64,000 bases of DNA from Rivibacter subsaxonicus (GCF_004217215.1 NZ_SHKP01000008.1:266441-330440); one strand, 5' to 3'; positions 38,602 to 50,320 are shown, counted from the first letter of the stretch. Notes: generated from the letters alone by a model not told the origin. Translations and numbers: made by a program.

Positions 38602-40599
38602 CTAGCGCGTCCGCCCGGCCTCGGAAGGCTGGTCGTCGTCGCCGAGCTCTTCGATCGTCGTGCTGCGAAACGCCACCGGCGCGGCAGCCGCTTCGACCGC
38701 GCTCGGCAGCGGCAGGTCCAGCGGCAGGTCGACATGAAGTGCCTGCTGCGCGCCCGGCTGCGCCGGGACGGCCGCCGTCGCCGTCAGCCGTTCGACGACC
38801 GGCTCCCTCCATTCGAGGCTGATCGGTTCGAGCTCATCGCCGATCGGCAGCAACAGGTCGACACCACTGCGGGTGTCGATCGGCTCGCCTTCGGCCAGCT
38901 CGCGTGCCACCGAGTACAGCAGCATCAGTTCGCGGTACGCCGGCAGCTCGAAGCTCTCGCTCGCCTGAGGTTCACCCTCGGGTCGCGCCAGCGTGAGCTG
39001 CAACACTTCGAGCGCACGCGACGGGGTCGGCCACAGCGCCTGCAACCGGCCGATCACCGACGGATAGTCCTCCAGCGCGCGGCCGTCGTTGAGATCGAGT
39101 TCCCAGTCCGGCGCATAGGCGCTGAAGCGCATGTTGAAGCGCTCGCGCACGCGCTCGTACTCACGCCGGTTGCCGCGCTTGCGATAGAGCTCGAGCAGCT
39201 TCAGGTACGGCAGCGGGCTCGTTCCCGAAGTACTGCGCAGGTGCCCCATCAGCAGGTCGATCGCGGCCTCTTCCTGGCCAAGCACGATGAAGAACTCGGC
39301 CTGCTGCTCGAGATCGATCAGCTCTTCGGCCGAGACCGCTCGCCGGGCCGGCTCGCTGCTCTGGAGAGTGGCCACCGGCGGCGACGACCGCGGCAGCACC
39401 TGGGTGGTCTCGGCGTCGAACTCGCCAGCCCGGGTTGCCGCTGAACGCACGGCGGGAGCCTCGGCGGCCTCGAGTGCCGCCGTCGGCAACGAAGCCGGCG
39501 CGAAGGCGATCGCCTCGGCGGTGTCGACCTCGGTGCTGCGCTCGCGCTCCCGCGTCGCGTCGCCGAGCCAGGCGGCCGCGGCGCGGTCCTGGATGCGCAG
39601 CCGCCACAGCCAGACAAGGCCGAGCAGCAGCATGCCGATCAGGAACAGCAACATGAACACCAGCGGGTTCGAGAAACGCGCGGCCTCGGCCGACTGCACC
39701 TGCGCCTGCAGACCACGCATGGTCTGCTGGGTTTGCGCGGTCTCGGCACGCAGCCGTTGCAGGGAGGCCTCGAGCTGCTCGACCCGGGTCCGGTCCTTCC
39801 GGGCCTGCTCGGCGGCGCTGGCCGCTTCTGCGACCTGGCGCGCCTCGGCCTCCGCACTGGCAGCAGCCTCGGCGGCCAGGCTCGACTCACGCTCCTGGCG
39901 CGGCGCCGGACGCGCGCTGCGATCGAGCGGCGTCAACTGCAGCCGCGGGCCCGAGGGAGCCGCTGCGGCAGTGCGCGACCCGGGCCGCGCGCCGGCCGCG
40001 GCAGGTGCCGCAGGCACGCCCCCCGTGGCTGCCAGCGTGCCTCGATCGTCGCTGGCCGCTGCACGCCGCGCCCGACGCACAGCGGGCTGCGCTGGCGCCA
40101 CCGCCGCGGGCGCCACCGCACGCGCCGCCTCGTTCGGCCCGGTGGCGCGCGACGCAACGCCGGCGGTCGCGCCGACCGGCGGGGTGAACAAGGGCGGATC
40201 GGCAAACAGCGTGAAGCGACGCGCAACCTTGGACTGGCACCCGAGCGCCAACTCGACCGTCACGTAGGGTTCGTCGATGCGCGTATTGGTGAGCACGCGC
40301 AGCACCCGCTCGCTGGCACCCGGCAGCGCCGGCTCGAGCGCGAGGCTGACGACGCCCGGCTGCTGCCGGTTGTCGCCGAAGTGGATGTCGGCGCTGATGC
40401 ACTCGGTGCTGAGCGTCTCGCTGTCGTCGAGGCGAATCGGGATCGACAGGTCGAGCGGCTGGCCCAGCGTCGCCTGGCTCGGCAACTGGCCTAGACCGAG
40501 TGCATGAACATGACCAACGGCAATACAGGCCAACGCCGCCAACAGGGGCTTCAGTCGATGGTGCGGTGCTGCTGCGCGTTGACCGGGCGGGCGATTCAT
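38602..40599 (-). CDS. FimV-type protein
   Basis: A 665-residue protein with a signal peptide ending near HVHA. A FimV N-terminal domain follows (LGLGQLPSQATLGQPLDLSIPIRLDDSETLS; TNTRIDEPYVTVELAL), then a coiled coil (about residues 245-300), one membrane helix (LVFMLLFLIGMLLLGLVWLW), a low-complexity acidic region and a C-terminal TPR-like FimV module (LEQQAEFFIVLGQEEAAIDLLMGHL, residues about 425-500). No LysM domain is obvious. In relatives, FimV supports type IV pili and twitching through polar assembly of regulators; no pilus genes are in this window. The ATG at 40599 starts the signal peptide. Confidence 0.8.
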   Translation of the reverse strand: MNRPPGQRAAAPHHRLKPLLAALACIAVGHVHALGLGQLPSQATLGQPLDLSIPIRLDDSETLSTECISADIHFGDNRQQPGVVSLALEPALPGASERVLRVLTNTRIDEPYVTVELALGCQSKVARRFTLFADPPLFTPPVGATAGVASRATGPNEAARAVAPAAVAPAQPAVRRARRAAASDDRGTLAATGGVPAAPAAAGARPGSRTAAAAPSGPRLQLTPLDRSARPAPRQERESSLAAEAAASAEAEARQVAEAASAAEQARKDRTRVEQLEASLQRLRAETAQTQQTMRGLQAQVQSAEAARFSNPLVFMLLFLIGMLLLGLVWLWRLRIQDRAAAAWLGDATRERERSTEVDTAEAIAFAPASLPTAALEAAEAPAVRSAATRAGEFDAETTQVLPRSSPPVATLQSSEPARRAVSAEELIDLEQQAEFFIVLGQEEAAIDLLMGHLRSTSGTSPLPYLKLLELYRKRGNRREYERVRERFNMRFSAYAPDWELDLNDGRALEDYPSVIGRLQALWPTPSRALEVLQLTLARPEGEPQASESFELPAYRELMLLYSVARELAEGEPIDTRSGVDLLLPIGDELEPISLEWREPVVERLTATAAVPAQPGAQQALHVDLPLDLPLPSAVEAAAAPVAFRSTTIEELGDDDQPSEAGRTR

Positions 40600-40790
40600 G
40601 CGTCTTGTTGGTCCAAGCTCAAATGACTCTAGCATGAAGGCAGTGCGCGGCCGGCCCGGATCCGGGCACCGCGCGACGTGCTGTAGAGCGTCCGCCACGG
40701 GCCCGACGCGGTGCGCGTGACGCATGACACAATTCTTCGCGACAGCCCCCCGCCCGCGGGGTCAACGCGGCCTCAACAACACCCGAAGCC

Positions 40791-41570
40791 ATGAGTTCCG
40801 AATTGCGAACCGAGCGCCGCGAGCACTGCCTCGTGCTCACGATCAGCGACCCCGGGGCACGCAACGCGCTGTCGCCGCAGATCTCGGCGGCCGCGGTCGA
40901 GGCGCTCGGCGTGGCCGAGGGCGACCCCGAGATCCGCAGCGTCGTGCTGACCGGCGATGGCGCGCACTTCAGCGCCGGCGGCAATCTGCAGCGGCTCACG
41001 CGCAATCGCGAACTCGGGCCCGATACGCAGCGCCGCAGCATCGATGCCCTGCACCAGTTCGTCGAGGCACTGCGTGCCTTCCCAAAGCCGGTGATCGCCG
41101 CCGTCGAAGGTGCTGCCGCCGGCGCCGGCTTCTCGCTGGTGCTGGCCTGCGATCTGGCCGTCGCCGCCGAGGATGCGCGCTTCTCGATGGCCTACGGTCG
41201 CGTCGGCCTCTCGCCCGATGGCGGCGGCAGCTGGCAACTGGCGCGCGCCCTGCCGCGCCCGCTGGTGATGCAGAGCATCCTGTTCGGCGAGACGCTGACG
41301 GCGCAGCAATTGCTGGCCTTCGGTCTTGTCAATGAGGTGACAGCGCCGGGCCAGGCTCTCGCGCATGCTCTGGCCAGTGCAGCCCGGATCGCGCAATGCG
41401 CACCGAACGCGGTGGCGAGCGCCAAGGAACTGGTCAATCGCGCGCGTGACGGCGGACTCACCGATCACCTTGCCCTCGAGCGCAGCCACTTCGTCGAGAA
41501 CCTGTTCCATGCCAACGCCGGCGAAGGCCTGCGTGCCTTCTTCGACAAGCGCGCCCCGAATTTCCGCTGA
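40791..41570 (+). CDS. enoyl-CoA hydratase/isomerase family protein
   Basis: A 259-residue crotonase-fold enzyme with SAGGNLQRL (oxyanion loop), AAVEGAAAGAGFSLVLACDLAVAAEDARFSMAYGRVGLSPDGGGSW and the C-terminal helix GEGLRAFFDKRAPNF. The Asp at GLSPDGG and lack of the canonical hydratase Glu pair at HS positions favour an isomerase or an unusual hydratase. It overlaps or abuts a histidine-phosphatase gene (no gap), so both are co-transcribed. The substrate is unknown. Confidence 0.85.
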   Translation: MSSELRTERREHCLVLTISDPGARNALSPQISAAAVEALGVAEGDPEIRSVVLTGDGAHFSAGGNLQRLTRNRELGPDTQRRSIDALHQFVEALRAFPKPVIAAVEGAAAGAGFSLVLACDLAVAAEDARFSMAYGRVGLSPDGGGSWQLARALPRPLVMQSILFGETLTAQQLLAFGLVNEVTAPGQALAHALASAARIAQCAPNAVASAKELVNRARDGGLTDHLALERSHFVENLFHANAGEGLRAFFDKRAPNFR

Positions 41571-42287
41571 ATGACCCGCTACCAAGCCCCCACCCGCCGC
41601 CGGCTCTACCTGATGCGGCATGGCTCGGTCGACTACTTCCGCGCTGACGGCAGCCCGGTGCCACCCGACACCGTGCCGCTCAACGCCGAGGGCGAGCAAC
41701 AGGCCGACGCCGCCGGCGCCCTGTTTGCCGACAGCGGCGTTCGCTTCGACCGCGTGCTCGTCAGCGGCCTGCCGCGCACGGTCCAGACCGCGCAGCGGGT
41801 GCTGGCCGCGGCCGGCCAGCAACTGGTGCTCGATACCGAACCCGAGTTGCAGGAGATCCGCGGCGGGCGGCTGGCCGACATCGCGCCGGAACAGGTCGCG
41901 CAAGCCTTTCTCGGTGCCTTCGGCGGCGCCGGCGCGGGCGCCGAACACGAGCGCTTTCTCGGCGGCGAGTCGGTGGCCGAACTGCTCGACCGGGCCTTGC
42001 CAGCCTTCGAGCGCTGGCGCGCGCGGGCCGACTGGCAATGCGCGCTGGTGGTGCTGCACGGCGGCGTCAACCGCGCGCTGCTGTCCAACCTGCTGGCCGG
42101 CGGCCGTGCCTTCTTCGGCGCGCTCGAGCAGCAGCCGGCCTGCATCAACGTGATCGATCTCGGCGACGACCACGCGGTCGTGCGCGCGATCAACCTGGCG
42201 CCGACCCAGTGGCTGCAGGCACGCGAGCAGCGCACCACGATGGAGAAGCTGCTCGCGCTCTACCAGCGTGGCATCGCGCCGCTCTGA
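41571..42287 (+). CDS. histidine phosphatase family protein
   Basis: A 238-residue phosphoglycerate-mutase-like phosphatase. The catalytic LMRHGSVDYF motif is near residue 14, followed by LVSGLPRTVQTAQRVL, EIRGGRLADI and VVLHGGVNRALLSNLL with the second His. It could hydrolyse a phosphorylated small molecule or CoA intermediate in the gene group that also holds an enoyl-CoA hydratase. The gene abuts the hydratase gene without a gap. Confidence 0.88.
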   Translation: MTRYQAPTRRRLYLMRHGSVDYFRADGSPVPPDTVPLNAEGEQQADAAGALFADSGVRFDRVLVSGLPRTVQTAQRVLAAAGQQLVLDTEPELQEIRGGRLADIAPEQVAQAFLGAFGGAGAGAEHERFLGGESVAELLDRALPAFERWRARADWQCALVVLHGGVNRALLSNLLAGGRAFFGALEQQPACINVIDLGDDHAVVRAINLAPTQWLQAREQRTTMEKLLALYQRGIAPL

Positions 42288-42307
42288 GCGCCGTGGTCCC
42301 CGACGCT

Positions 42308-42322
42308 TGCCGCCTGGCGGCA
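42308..42322. other. palindrome between convergent genes
   Basis: TGCCGCCTGGCGGCA forms a hairpin (six or seven pairs) in the 72-base gap between the convergent phosphatase and aldolase genes. It lacks a T run, so its role as a terminator is weakly supported. Confidence 0.3.
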
Positions 42323-42359
42323 GCGCTTCCCCCGTGGGAGCGCAGGCCGGCGGCCGGCC

Positions 42360-43133
<774 letters not shown>

Positions 43134-43242
43134 CGCGATGTCTCCTGGTTCACGGCGCCCACGCTTGAGCCCACGGACCGGCTCGGGCGCGAGGTGGACA
43201 ATAGGCTTCGAACAATAACGCCGTTGTCGCCCCAGAGACATC

Positions 43243-43947
43243 ATGCCGAACCCCGCACTGACCATCGAAGAACAGCACCACGTCGACACCGGTCCCTGGT
43301 TCAGCAAGCTGTCGCCGGGCCTGCGCGGCGCGATCCTGGCACGTGCCGTCGTGCGCCGCCTGCCCGACGGGGCCTCGCTGGCCTCGCGCGGAACGATCGC
43401 CGAGGACTGGTGCGGCGTGGCCAAGGGCGCGGTGCGCATCAGCTCGGTATCGCTGTCCGGCAAGCAGATCGCGCTCACCTACTGCGAACCCGGCGTCTGG
43501 TTCGGCGACATCGCGCTCTTCGACGGCCTGCCGCGCACCCACGATGCCGATGCGCATGGCGAGACCACGCTGCTGACGGTGCGCAAGGCCGACTTCAAGC
43601 ACCTGCTGTCGCAGCACACCGAGCTCTACGAGGCGCTGCTGCGCCTGAACTGTCGCCGCCTGCGGCTGATGTTCGATGTCATCGAGGACCTCAACACCAA
43701 GCCGCTGGCCTCGCGCCTGGCCAAGCAGATCCTGCTGCTGGCGCGCAGCTACGGCATCGCGCAGGGCGAGGAGATCCGCATCGGCCTGCAACTGGCGCAG
43801 GAAGACATGGCGCAGCTGCTGGGCGCGTCGCGCCAGCGCGTGAACCAGGAACTCAAGGGCTTCGAGCGCGACGGCGCGGTGCGCGTGGAGCCGACCCGGC
43901 TGGTCGTGCTCTCGCGCGAGAAGCTGATGGCGATCGCCGAACGATAG
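43243..43947 (+). CDS. Crp/Fnr family transcriptional regulator
   Basis: A 234-residue regulator with an N-terminal cyclic-nucleotide-type jellyroll domain (LPDGASLASRGTIAEDWCGVAKGAVRISSV; CEPGVWFGDIALFDGLPRTHDA) and a C-terminal winged helix (LAQEDMAQLLGASRQRVNQELKGFERDGAVRVE). No N-terminal Fnr-type Cys cluster is visible, so an oxygen-sensing Fe-S role is unlikely. It may control the CoA-linked genes around it; divergent position next to the aldolase gene and 49 bases ahead of the phosphotransferase gene fits local control. Confidence 0.85.
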   Translation: MPNPALTIEEQHHVDTGPWFSKLSPGLRGAILARAVVRRLPDGASLASRGTIAEDWCGVAKGAVRISSVSLSGKQIALTYCEPGVWFGDIALFDGLPRTHDADAHGETTLLTVRKADFKHLLSQHTELYEALLRLNCRRLRLMFDVIEDLNTKPLASRLAKQILLLARSYGIAQGEEIRIGLQLAQEDMAQLLGASRQRVNQELKGFERDGAVRVEPTRLVVLSREKLMAIAER

Positions 43948-43996
43948 GTCCCGCCGCGCGGCGGGCAGCAACCAGAGCAACGGAGACAGCAAGCAG

Positions 43997-45103
43997 ATGG
44001 ATGCCTTTACCGGAACCCGCCCCGTGGCCGACGGACACCGTTTCGACACCGAAGCGCTGGCGGTCTACCTGCAACAGCACCTCGCCGGCTTTGCCGGCCC
44101 GCTGACCGTCGAGCAGTTCAAGGGCGGGCAGTCGAACCCGACCTACAAGCTCGTCACGCCGGACCGCGCCTACGTGATGCGTGCCAAGCCCGGCCCGGCG
44201 GCCAAGCTGCTGCAGAGCGCGCACGCGATCGACCGCGAGTACCGGGTGATGGACGGCCTGGCCGGCAGCGATGTGCCGGTGCCGAAAATGCACCTACTGT
44301 GCGAGGACGAATCGATCATCGGCCGCGCCTTCTACGTGATGGGCTTCGTCGAGGGCCGCGTGCTGTGGAACCAGGCGCTGCCTGACTTCAGCAACGCGCA
44401 GCGGGCCGAGATCTACGACGAGATGAACCGCGTGATCGCGGCGCTGCACAGCACCGACTTCCGTTCCCGCGGCCTGGCCGACTACGGCAAACCGGGCAAC
44501 TACTTCGAGCGCCAGATCGGGCGCTGGAGCAAGCAGTACCTGGCCTCGACGGCGACCGAGCCGGGCGCCGAGCCAGCGCCGATCGAGGCGATGCAGCGCC
44601 TGATGGAGTGGCTGCCAGCCAACATCCCGGCCAGCGCGCGCGACGAGTCGCAGGTCAGCATCGTCCACGGTGACTACCGGCTCGACAACCTGGTGTTCCA
44701 CCCCACCGAGCCGCGCGTGCTGGCGGTGCTCGACTGGGAGCTCAGCACCCTCGGCCATCCCCTGGCCGACTTCAGCTACCACTGCATGAGCTGGCACATC
44801 CCGCCCGGATCGTTCCGCGGCATCGGCGGGCTCGACGTGGCCGCGCTCGGCATACCGAGCGAGGCCGACTACATCCGTCGCTATTGCACGCGCACCGGCC
44901 GCGACCAGGCCAGCGTTGACGCTTTGGTGACGGACTGGAACTTCTACATGGCCTACAACCTGTTCCGTATCGCCGGCATCCTGCAGGGCATTGCCCGGCG
45001 GGTCGTCGACGGTACGGCATCGAGCGCGCAGGCCAAGGCGGCCGGCGCCGGCGCCCGGCCGCTGGCCGAGCTGGGCTGGGCCTTCGCCCAGCGCGGTCGC
45101 TGA
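43997..45103 (+). CDS. aminoglycoside-phosphotransferase-like kinase, ACAD10/LvaA type
   Basis: A 368-residue kinase of the APH fold, with EQFKGGQSNPTYKLVTP, the catalytic HGDYRLDNLVFHP loop and the metal-site VLDWELSTLGHPLADFSY. The family pairs with acyl-CoA dehydrogenases, and one member, LvaA, phosphorylates 4-hydroxyacyl-CoA in levulinate degradation. Here an acyl-CoA dehydrogenase gene follows 30 bases later, so a 4-hydroxyacyl-CoA pathway is a plausible but unproven role. Confidence 0.87.
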   Translation: MDAFTGTRPVADGHRFDTEALAVYLQQHLAGFAGPLTVEQFKGGQSNPTYKLVTPDRAYVMRAKPGPAAKLLQSAHAIDREYRVMDGLAGSDVPVPKMHLLCEDESIIGRAFYVMGFVEGRVLWNQALPDFSNAQRAEIYDEMNRVIAALHSTDFRSRGLADYGKPGNYFERQIGRWSKQYLASTATEPGAEPAPIEAMQRLMEWLPANIPASARDESQVSIVHGDYRLDNLVFHPTEPRVLAVLDWELSTLGHPLADFSYHCMSWHIPPGSFRGIGGLDVAALGIPSEADYIRRYCTRTGRDQASVDALVTDWNFYMAYNLFRIAGILQGIARRVVDGTASSAQAKAAGAGARPLAELGWAFAQRGR

Positions 45104-45133
45104 CGCAAGCACACAGGCACGAGGAGCCACGCC

Positions 45134-46381
<1,248 letters not shown>

Positions 46382-46400
46382 GTTCCGCGGCCCCGACACG

Positions 46401-46427
46401 AAGGCCGCCGGCATGCTGGCGGCCTTT
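46401..46427. terminator. terminator after the acyl-CoA dehydrogenase gene
   Basis: AAGGCCGCC (46401-46409) pairs with GGCGGCCTT (46418-46426) around an eight-base loop, then a TTTG run. It lies between two convergent genes and could end both transcripts. Confidence 0.8.
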
Positions 46428-46444
46428 GTCTTTGCGGCGCAGGC

Positions 46445-47191
46445 CTAGCGGGAGTCCTCGTCGTCGGCCGCGTCGAGCGGGTACTGGCTCTGCCAGGCGG
46501 TCGACATGGTCGCCGGCCAGCCATGTTGCGCGCCGTGCTCGTCGACCACCGTGACCGCGCGCCGGGCGGCGGTGTCGAACAGCGCCAGCACGCCGTCGAG
46601 CATCGCCTCCTGCGGTCGCAGCGCTTCCATGCGCAGGTAGGCACGACCGCGCAGCGTCATCAGCACGAAGGGATCCTCGGCGCCGAGCCACTGAGTAGAG
46701 GCGACCTCGAGCCGTTGCGCGAGTTCGCCCTCGAGCCAGGCGTTGAGCGGCTCGGGCATGCTGGCAATCGCATGGAAGCGGTTGCGCAGTCCCTTGAGCG
46801 CCGGCACCGGCACCTTGTCGAACATCGACAGCCAGCGCATTTCCTCGGGCATGCCGGAATCGAGCCGGGTCTGCATGCCGTCGGTGAACATGGCGTAGGC
46901 CGCCTGCTCGAGTTCCTCGGCCAAGGTGCGGGTCGTGACCAGCATCTGCAGCGCGGGCGGCAGTCCGAGCTCCATGCGCAGGCGCAGTTCGCGGTCGAGG
47001 ATGTAGCTGCGCTGTGGCGCACCCCATTCGAGGCGCCACGGGTTGCCTTCGATGCGGCCCTCGACGACGAGGCCGTCGCCTTCTCGTACGTGCTTCAGTG
47101 CATGGCCGCGCGCCTGGGCCCAGGCCACCAGGCCGTCACCTTGCGGAGCCTCGGGACGGGCCCCGAAAAGTCGCTTGATCGAGGAAAGCAT
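46445..47191 (-). CDS. uncharacterised conserved-type protein
   Basis: A 248-residue soluble protein with no signal or membrane segment. It opens with SSIKRLFGARPEAPQGDGLVAWAQARGHALKHVREGDGLVVEGRI and includes the helical block TLAEELEQAAYAMFTDGMQTRLD and RAYLRMEALRPQEAMLDGVLALF. Codon use fits the host, and the frame is clean over its length, so it is very likely a real gene. I do not recognise a named family. It lies between a terminator and a divergent glutathione transferase gene. Confidence 0.75.
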   Translation of the reverse strand: MLSSIKRLFGARPEAPQGDGLVAWAQARGHALKHVREGDGLVVEGRIEGNPWRLEWGAPQRSYILDRELRLRMELGLPPALQMLVTTRTLAEELEQAAYAMFTDGMQTRLDSGMPEEMRWLSMFDKVPVPALKGLRNRFHAIASMPEPLNAWLEGELAQRLEVASTQWLGAEDPFVLMTLRGRAYLRMEALRPQEAMLDGVLALFDTAARRAVTVVDEHGAQHGWPATMSTAWQSQYPLDAADDEDSR

Positions 47192-47268
47192 GAGACCGGG
47201 AGAATCGACTAGAGTGCCATCGCGCTGCCAAGGGCCGCGCAGTCCATATCGTTGCTAGGAGCCGCGCG

Positions 47269-47961
47269 ATGATCGAAGTGTATTCCTGGGCCACGCCCAA
47301 CGGCCACAAGGTACACATCATGCTCGAGGAGTGTGGCGTGCCGTATCGCGCGATCCCGGTCGATATCGGCAGTGGTGACCAGTTCAAGCACGAGTTCCTG
47401 GCGATCAGCCCGAACAACAAGATTCCGGCGATCGTCGACCCCGACGGGCCGGACGGCAGGCCGATCAGTCTCTTCGAGTCGGGCGCGATCCTGCTCTACC
47501 TCGCCGGCAAGACCGGGCGCTTCCTGCCCCAAGGCACGCGCGAGAAGTACGAGGTGCTGCAGTGGCTGATGTTCCAGATGGGCGGCGTCGGCCCGATGCT
47601 GGGCCAGGCGCACCATTTCCGCATCTACGCGCCGCAGAAGATCGACTATGCGATCGAGCGCTACACCAACGAGGCACGCCGGCTCTACGGCGTGATGGAC
47701 AAGCGGCTGGCCAACAGCCGCTACCTCGGCGGCAGCGAGTACTCGATCGCCGACATCGCGGTCTATCCGTGGCTGCGCTCGTGGAAGAACCAGGGCATTT
47801 CCTGGAACGACTTCCCGCACCTCAAGGGCTGGTTCGACGAGATCGGCAAGCGCCCGGCGGTGATGCGCGGGGTCGAGGTGCTGGCCGATCGCCGCAAGCC
47901 GATCACCGGCGACAAGGAGCGCGAGATCCTCTTCGGCAGCGAGCAGTACAAGCGCCACTGA
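47269..47961 (+). CDS. glutathione S-transferase (YfcG/YghU-like)
   Basis: A 230-residue protein with a thioredoxin-fold N-terminal domain (IEVYSWATPNGHKVHIMLEECGVPYRAIPVDIGSGDQF; NKIPAIVDPDGPDGRPISLFESGAILLYLA) and an all-helical C-terminal domain. The T-P-N-G-x-K-V motif with Asn is that of Nu-class YfcG/YghU transferases, which have disulfide-bond reductase activity with glutathione. It is 4 bases upstream of the patatin-type gene, so the two are co-transcribed. Confidence 0.9.
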   Translation: MIEVYSWATPNGHKVHIMLEECGVPYRAIPVDIGSGDQFKHEFLAISPNNKIPAIVDPDGPDGRPISLFESGAILLYLAGKTGRFLPQGTREKYEVLQWLMFQMGGVGPMLGQAHHFRIYAPQKIDYAIERYTNEARRLYGVMDKRLANSRYLGGSEYSIADIAVYPWLRSWKNQGISWNDFPHLKGWFDEIGKRPAVMRGVEVLADRRKPITGDKEREILFGSEQYKRH

Positions 47962-47965
47962 GCCC

Positions 47966-50197
47966 ATGCGTCGGCGCCCGCGCTTCGATCTCGCGGCGCT
48001 CGCCGTCTCGCTGTCGCTCTGGGGCCAGCCGGCGTCGGCCGCCGAGGCGACCCCTGCTGCCGCACCTGAGCCACGACCCAAGATCGGCCTCGTGCTCTCC
48101 GGCGGTGGCGCACGGGGCGGCGCCCACATCGGCGTGCTCGAGGTGCTCGAGGAACTGCGGGTCCCGGTCGACATCATCGTCGGCACCAGCGCCGGCTCGA
48201 TCGTCGGTGCCGCCTACGCCAGCGGCATGTCGCTGCAGGAACTCGAGAAGCAGATGAGCGGCCTGTCGACCGCGACGCTGTTCCGCGACGTCGACCGCAC
48301 CGCGGTGCCGCTGCGACGCAAGGTCGACGATTACGGCAACTTCATCGGCCCCGAGGTCGGCGTCTCGCTCGACGGGCTGGCCCTGCCCAAGGGCGCGGTG
48401 TCGGGCGTCTCGCTCGAGGCCGTGCTGCGGCGGCTGACGCGGCTGCAACGCAGTTCCAACTTCGACCAGTTGCCGATCCGCTTTCGCGCGATCGCGACCG
48501 ACCTGGCCAGCTCCGAGATGGTGGTGATCGACCATGGCAACCTGGCGCAGGCGGTGCGTGCCAGCATGGCGGTGCCGGCGGCGGTCACGCCGGTCGTGAT
48601 CGAGGGGCGGTTGCTGGTCGACGGCGGGCTGGTACGCAACCTGCCGGTCGATGTGGCGCGCGCGATGGGCGCCGACATCGTGATCGCGATCAACATCGGC
48701 ACGCCGCTGCTCAAGCGCGAGGAGATCTCGTCACTGGTCTCGGTCTCGGACCAGATGCTGCGCATCATGACCAACGCCAACGTCGAGCGCTCGCTCAAGG
48801 AGCTCAAGCCCGACGACGTGCTGATCACGCCGACGCTGGACCACATCTCCTCGGCCGACTTCGACGAACTCGGCGAGGCCAGCGCCCAGGGCGCGGCCGC
48901 GGCGCGCGCGCTGGCGCCGCGGCTGGCGGCGCTCTCGCTGGCGCCGGCCGAGTACGCGGCGCTGCAGCAGCAGCGCGTGCTGCGCGCCGCGGGCAACGCA
49001 GAGACGCTCGACGACGTTCGCGTCGTCGGCACCCGGCGCGTCAACCCGGAGGTCATCCAGGCCGCGATCGACACCCGCGCCGGCACCGAGTTCGACGCCG
49101 CGGTCGCCGACGCCGATCTCAAGCGCATCTACGGCCGCGGCGACTTCGAGGCCGTCAACTACACGATCGTCGACGAGCCCGGCACCGGCAAGGTCTTCAC
49201 GGTCGAGGTCGAGGAAAAGGCCTGGGGTCCCAACTACCTGCGCTTCGGGCTCGGGCTGTCGTCCGACTTCGAGGGCAACAACTTCTTCCGCCTGCAGGCC
49301 TCGCATCGCTGGACCTGGCTCAACGCGCTCGGCGCCGAGTGGCGCAACGACATCCAGATCGGCCAGACCGACCTGCTGCGCAGCGAGTGGTACCAGCCGC
49401 TGACGCCGCGCCAGCGGCTGTTCGTCGCCCCGCGCCTGGAGCTGTGGCGCGACCCGCTCGATGTCTACGACGAGGATGGGTTGCGCCTGGCCCGCTTCCG
49501 GCGCGAGGTCTACGGTGGCGGCATCGACCTCGGCGTGCCGCTGGGTACCAGCGCCGAGTTGCGCGCCGGCCTGCTCCGCGGCCGCGTGCGAATGCTGACC
49601 GATACCAGCCTGGTTCCGGGCTCGGTCCTGATCCCCGACGCCGAGCTCGGCGGCGTGCTGGCCCGGCTGCGCTTCGACACCCTCGACAACGCGAACTTTC
49701 CACGCTCGGGAATGGCCGGCGAGATCAGGCTCTACCGTTCGGAGCCGGGCCTGGGGGCCAGCGACACCTATACCAAGGCCAACCTGCTGTTCAACGCCGC
49801 GCTCGCCCGCGGGCCGCATTCGCTGCAACTCGGCCTGCGCGCCGGTGGCAGTGTCGATGGCAGGGACCTGCCCGACTACGAGACCCACTCGCTCGGTGGC
49901 TTCCTGCAGCTCTCCGGCTACAAGACCGGCCAGCTGGTCGGCACCGAGCTGCGCTTCGCCCGCCTGGTCTACAACTACCGCCTCAGCGGCCCGGCCCTGC
50001 TCGACGGCGGCTACGTCGGCGCCTCGGCCGAGGTCGGCAAGATCGGCGACTCCAGGCTGACGCTGAGCGGCAACCCGCAGCGCCAGGGCTATTCGCTCTA
50101 TGTGGCCTACGACACGCCGCTGGGTCCGGTCTACCTGGCCTACGGCCGCAGCGGCAGCGGCGATAGCGCGCTCTACTTCTACCTCGGCCAGCCGTAG
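47966..50197 (+). CDS. PlpD-like patatin phospholipase with POTRA and beta-barrel
   Basis: A 743-residue exported protein with a signal peptide (LAALAVSLSLWGQPASA). It has a patatin domain (about residues 35-300): the glycine-rich oxyanion motif GLVLSGGGARGGAH, the Ser of GTSAGS and the Asp of VDGGLVRNLPV. A POTRA segment follows (DVRVVGTRRVNPEVIQAAIDTRAG), then a 16-strand-type Omp85-like barrel ending LYFYLGQP. This is the type Vd autotransporter plan of PlpD, in which the barrel puts the lipase at the surface or releases it. The catalytic Ser-Asp dyad is intact. The gene lies 4 bases after the GST gene. Confidence 0.88.
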   Translation: MRRRPRFDLAALAVSLSLWGQPASAAEATPAAAPEPRPKIGLVLSGGGARGGAHIGVLEVLEELRVPVDIIVGTSAGSIVGAAYASGMSLQELEKQMSGLSTATLFRDVDRTAVPLRRKVDDYGNFIGPEVGVSLDGLALPKGAVSGVSLEAVLRRLTRLQRSSNFDQLPIRFRAIATDLASSEMVVIDHGNLAQAVRASMAVPAAVTPVVIEGRLLVDGGLVRNLPVDVARAMGADIVIAINIGTPLLKREEISSLVSVSDQMLRIMTNANVERSLKELKPDDVLITPTLDHISSADFDELGEASAQGAAAARALAPRLAALSLAPAEYAALQQQRVLRAAGNAETLDDVRVVGTRRVNPEVIQAAIDTRAGTEFDAAVADADLKRIYGRGDFEAVNYTIVDEPGTGKVFTVEVEEKAWGPNYLRFGLGLSSDFEGNNFFRLQASHRWTWLNALGAEWRNDIQIGQTDLLRSEWYQPLTPRQRLFVAPRLELWRDPLDVYDEDGLRLARFRREVYGGGIDLGVPLGTSAELRAGLLRGRVRMLTDTSLVPGSVLIPDAELGGVLARLRFDTLDNANFPRSGMAGEIRLYRSEPGLGASDTYTKANLLFNAALARGPHSLQLGLRAGGSVDGRDLPDYETHSLGGFLQLSGYKTGQLVGTELRFARLVYNYRLSGPALLDGGYVGASAEVGKIGDSRLTLSGNPQRQGYSLYVAYDTPLGPVYLAYGRSGSGDSALYFYLGQP

Positions 50198-50320
50198 CGG
50201 GATCGCGGCACGACGCCCCGCGCAGGCTTTTCGGGCCGTGCACGATTCGTGCATGCCCGATGGGCGCGCCGCGCCGCGCTGTCTAGACTCGCCACCTTGT
50301 CCCCCAGCCCGCCTCCTGCC

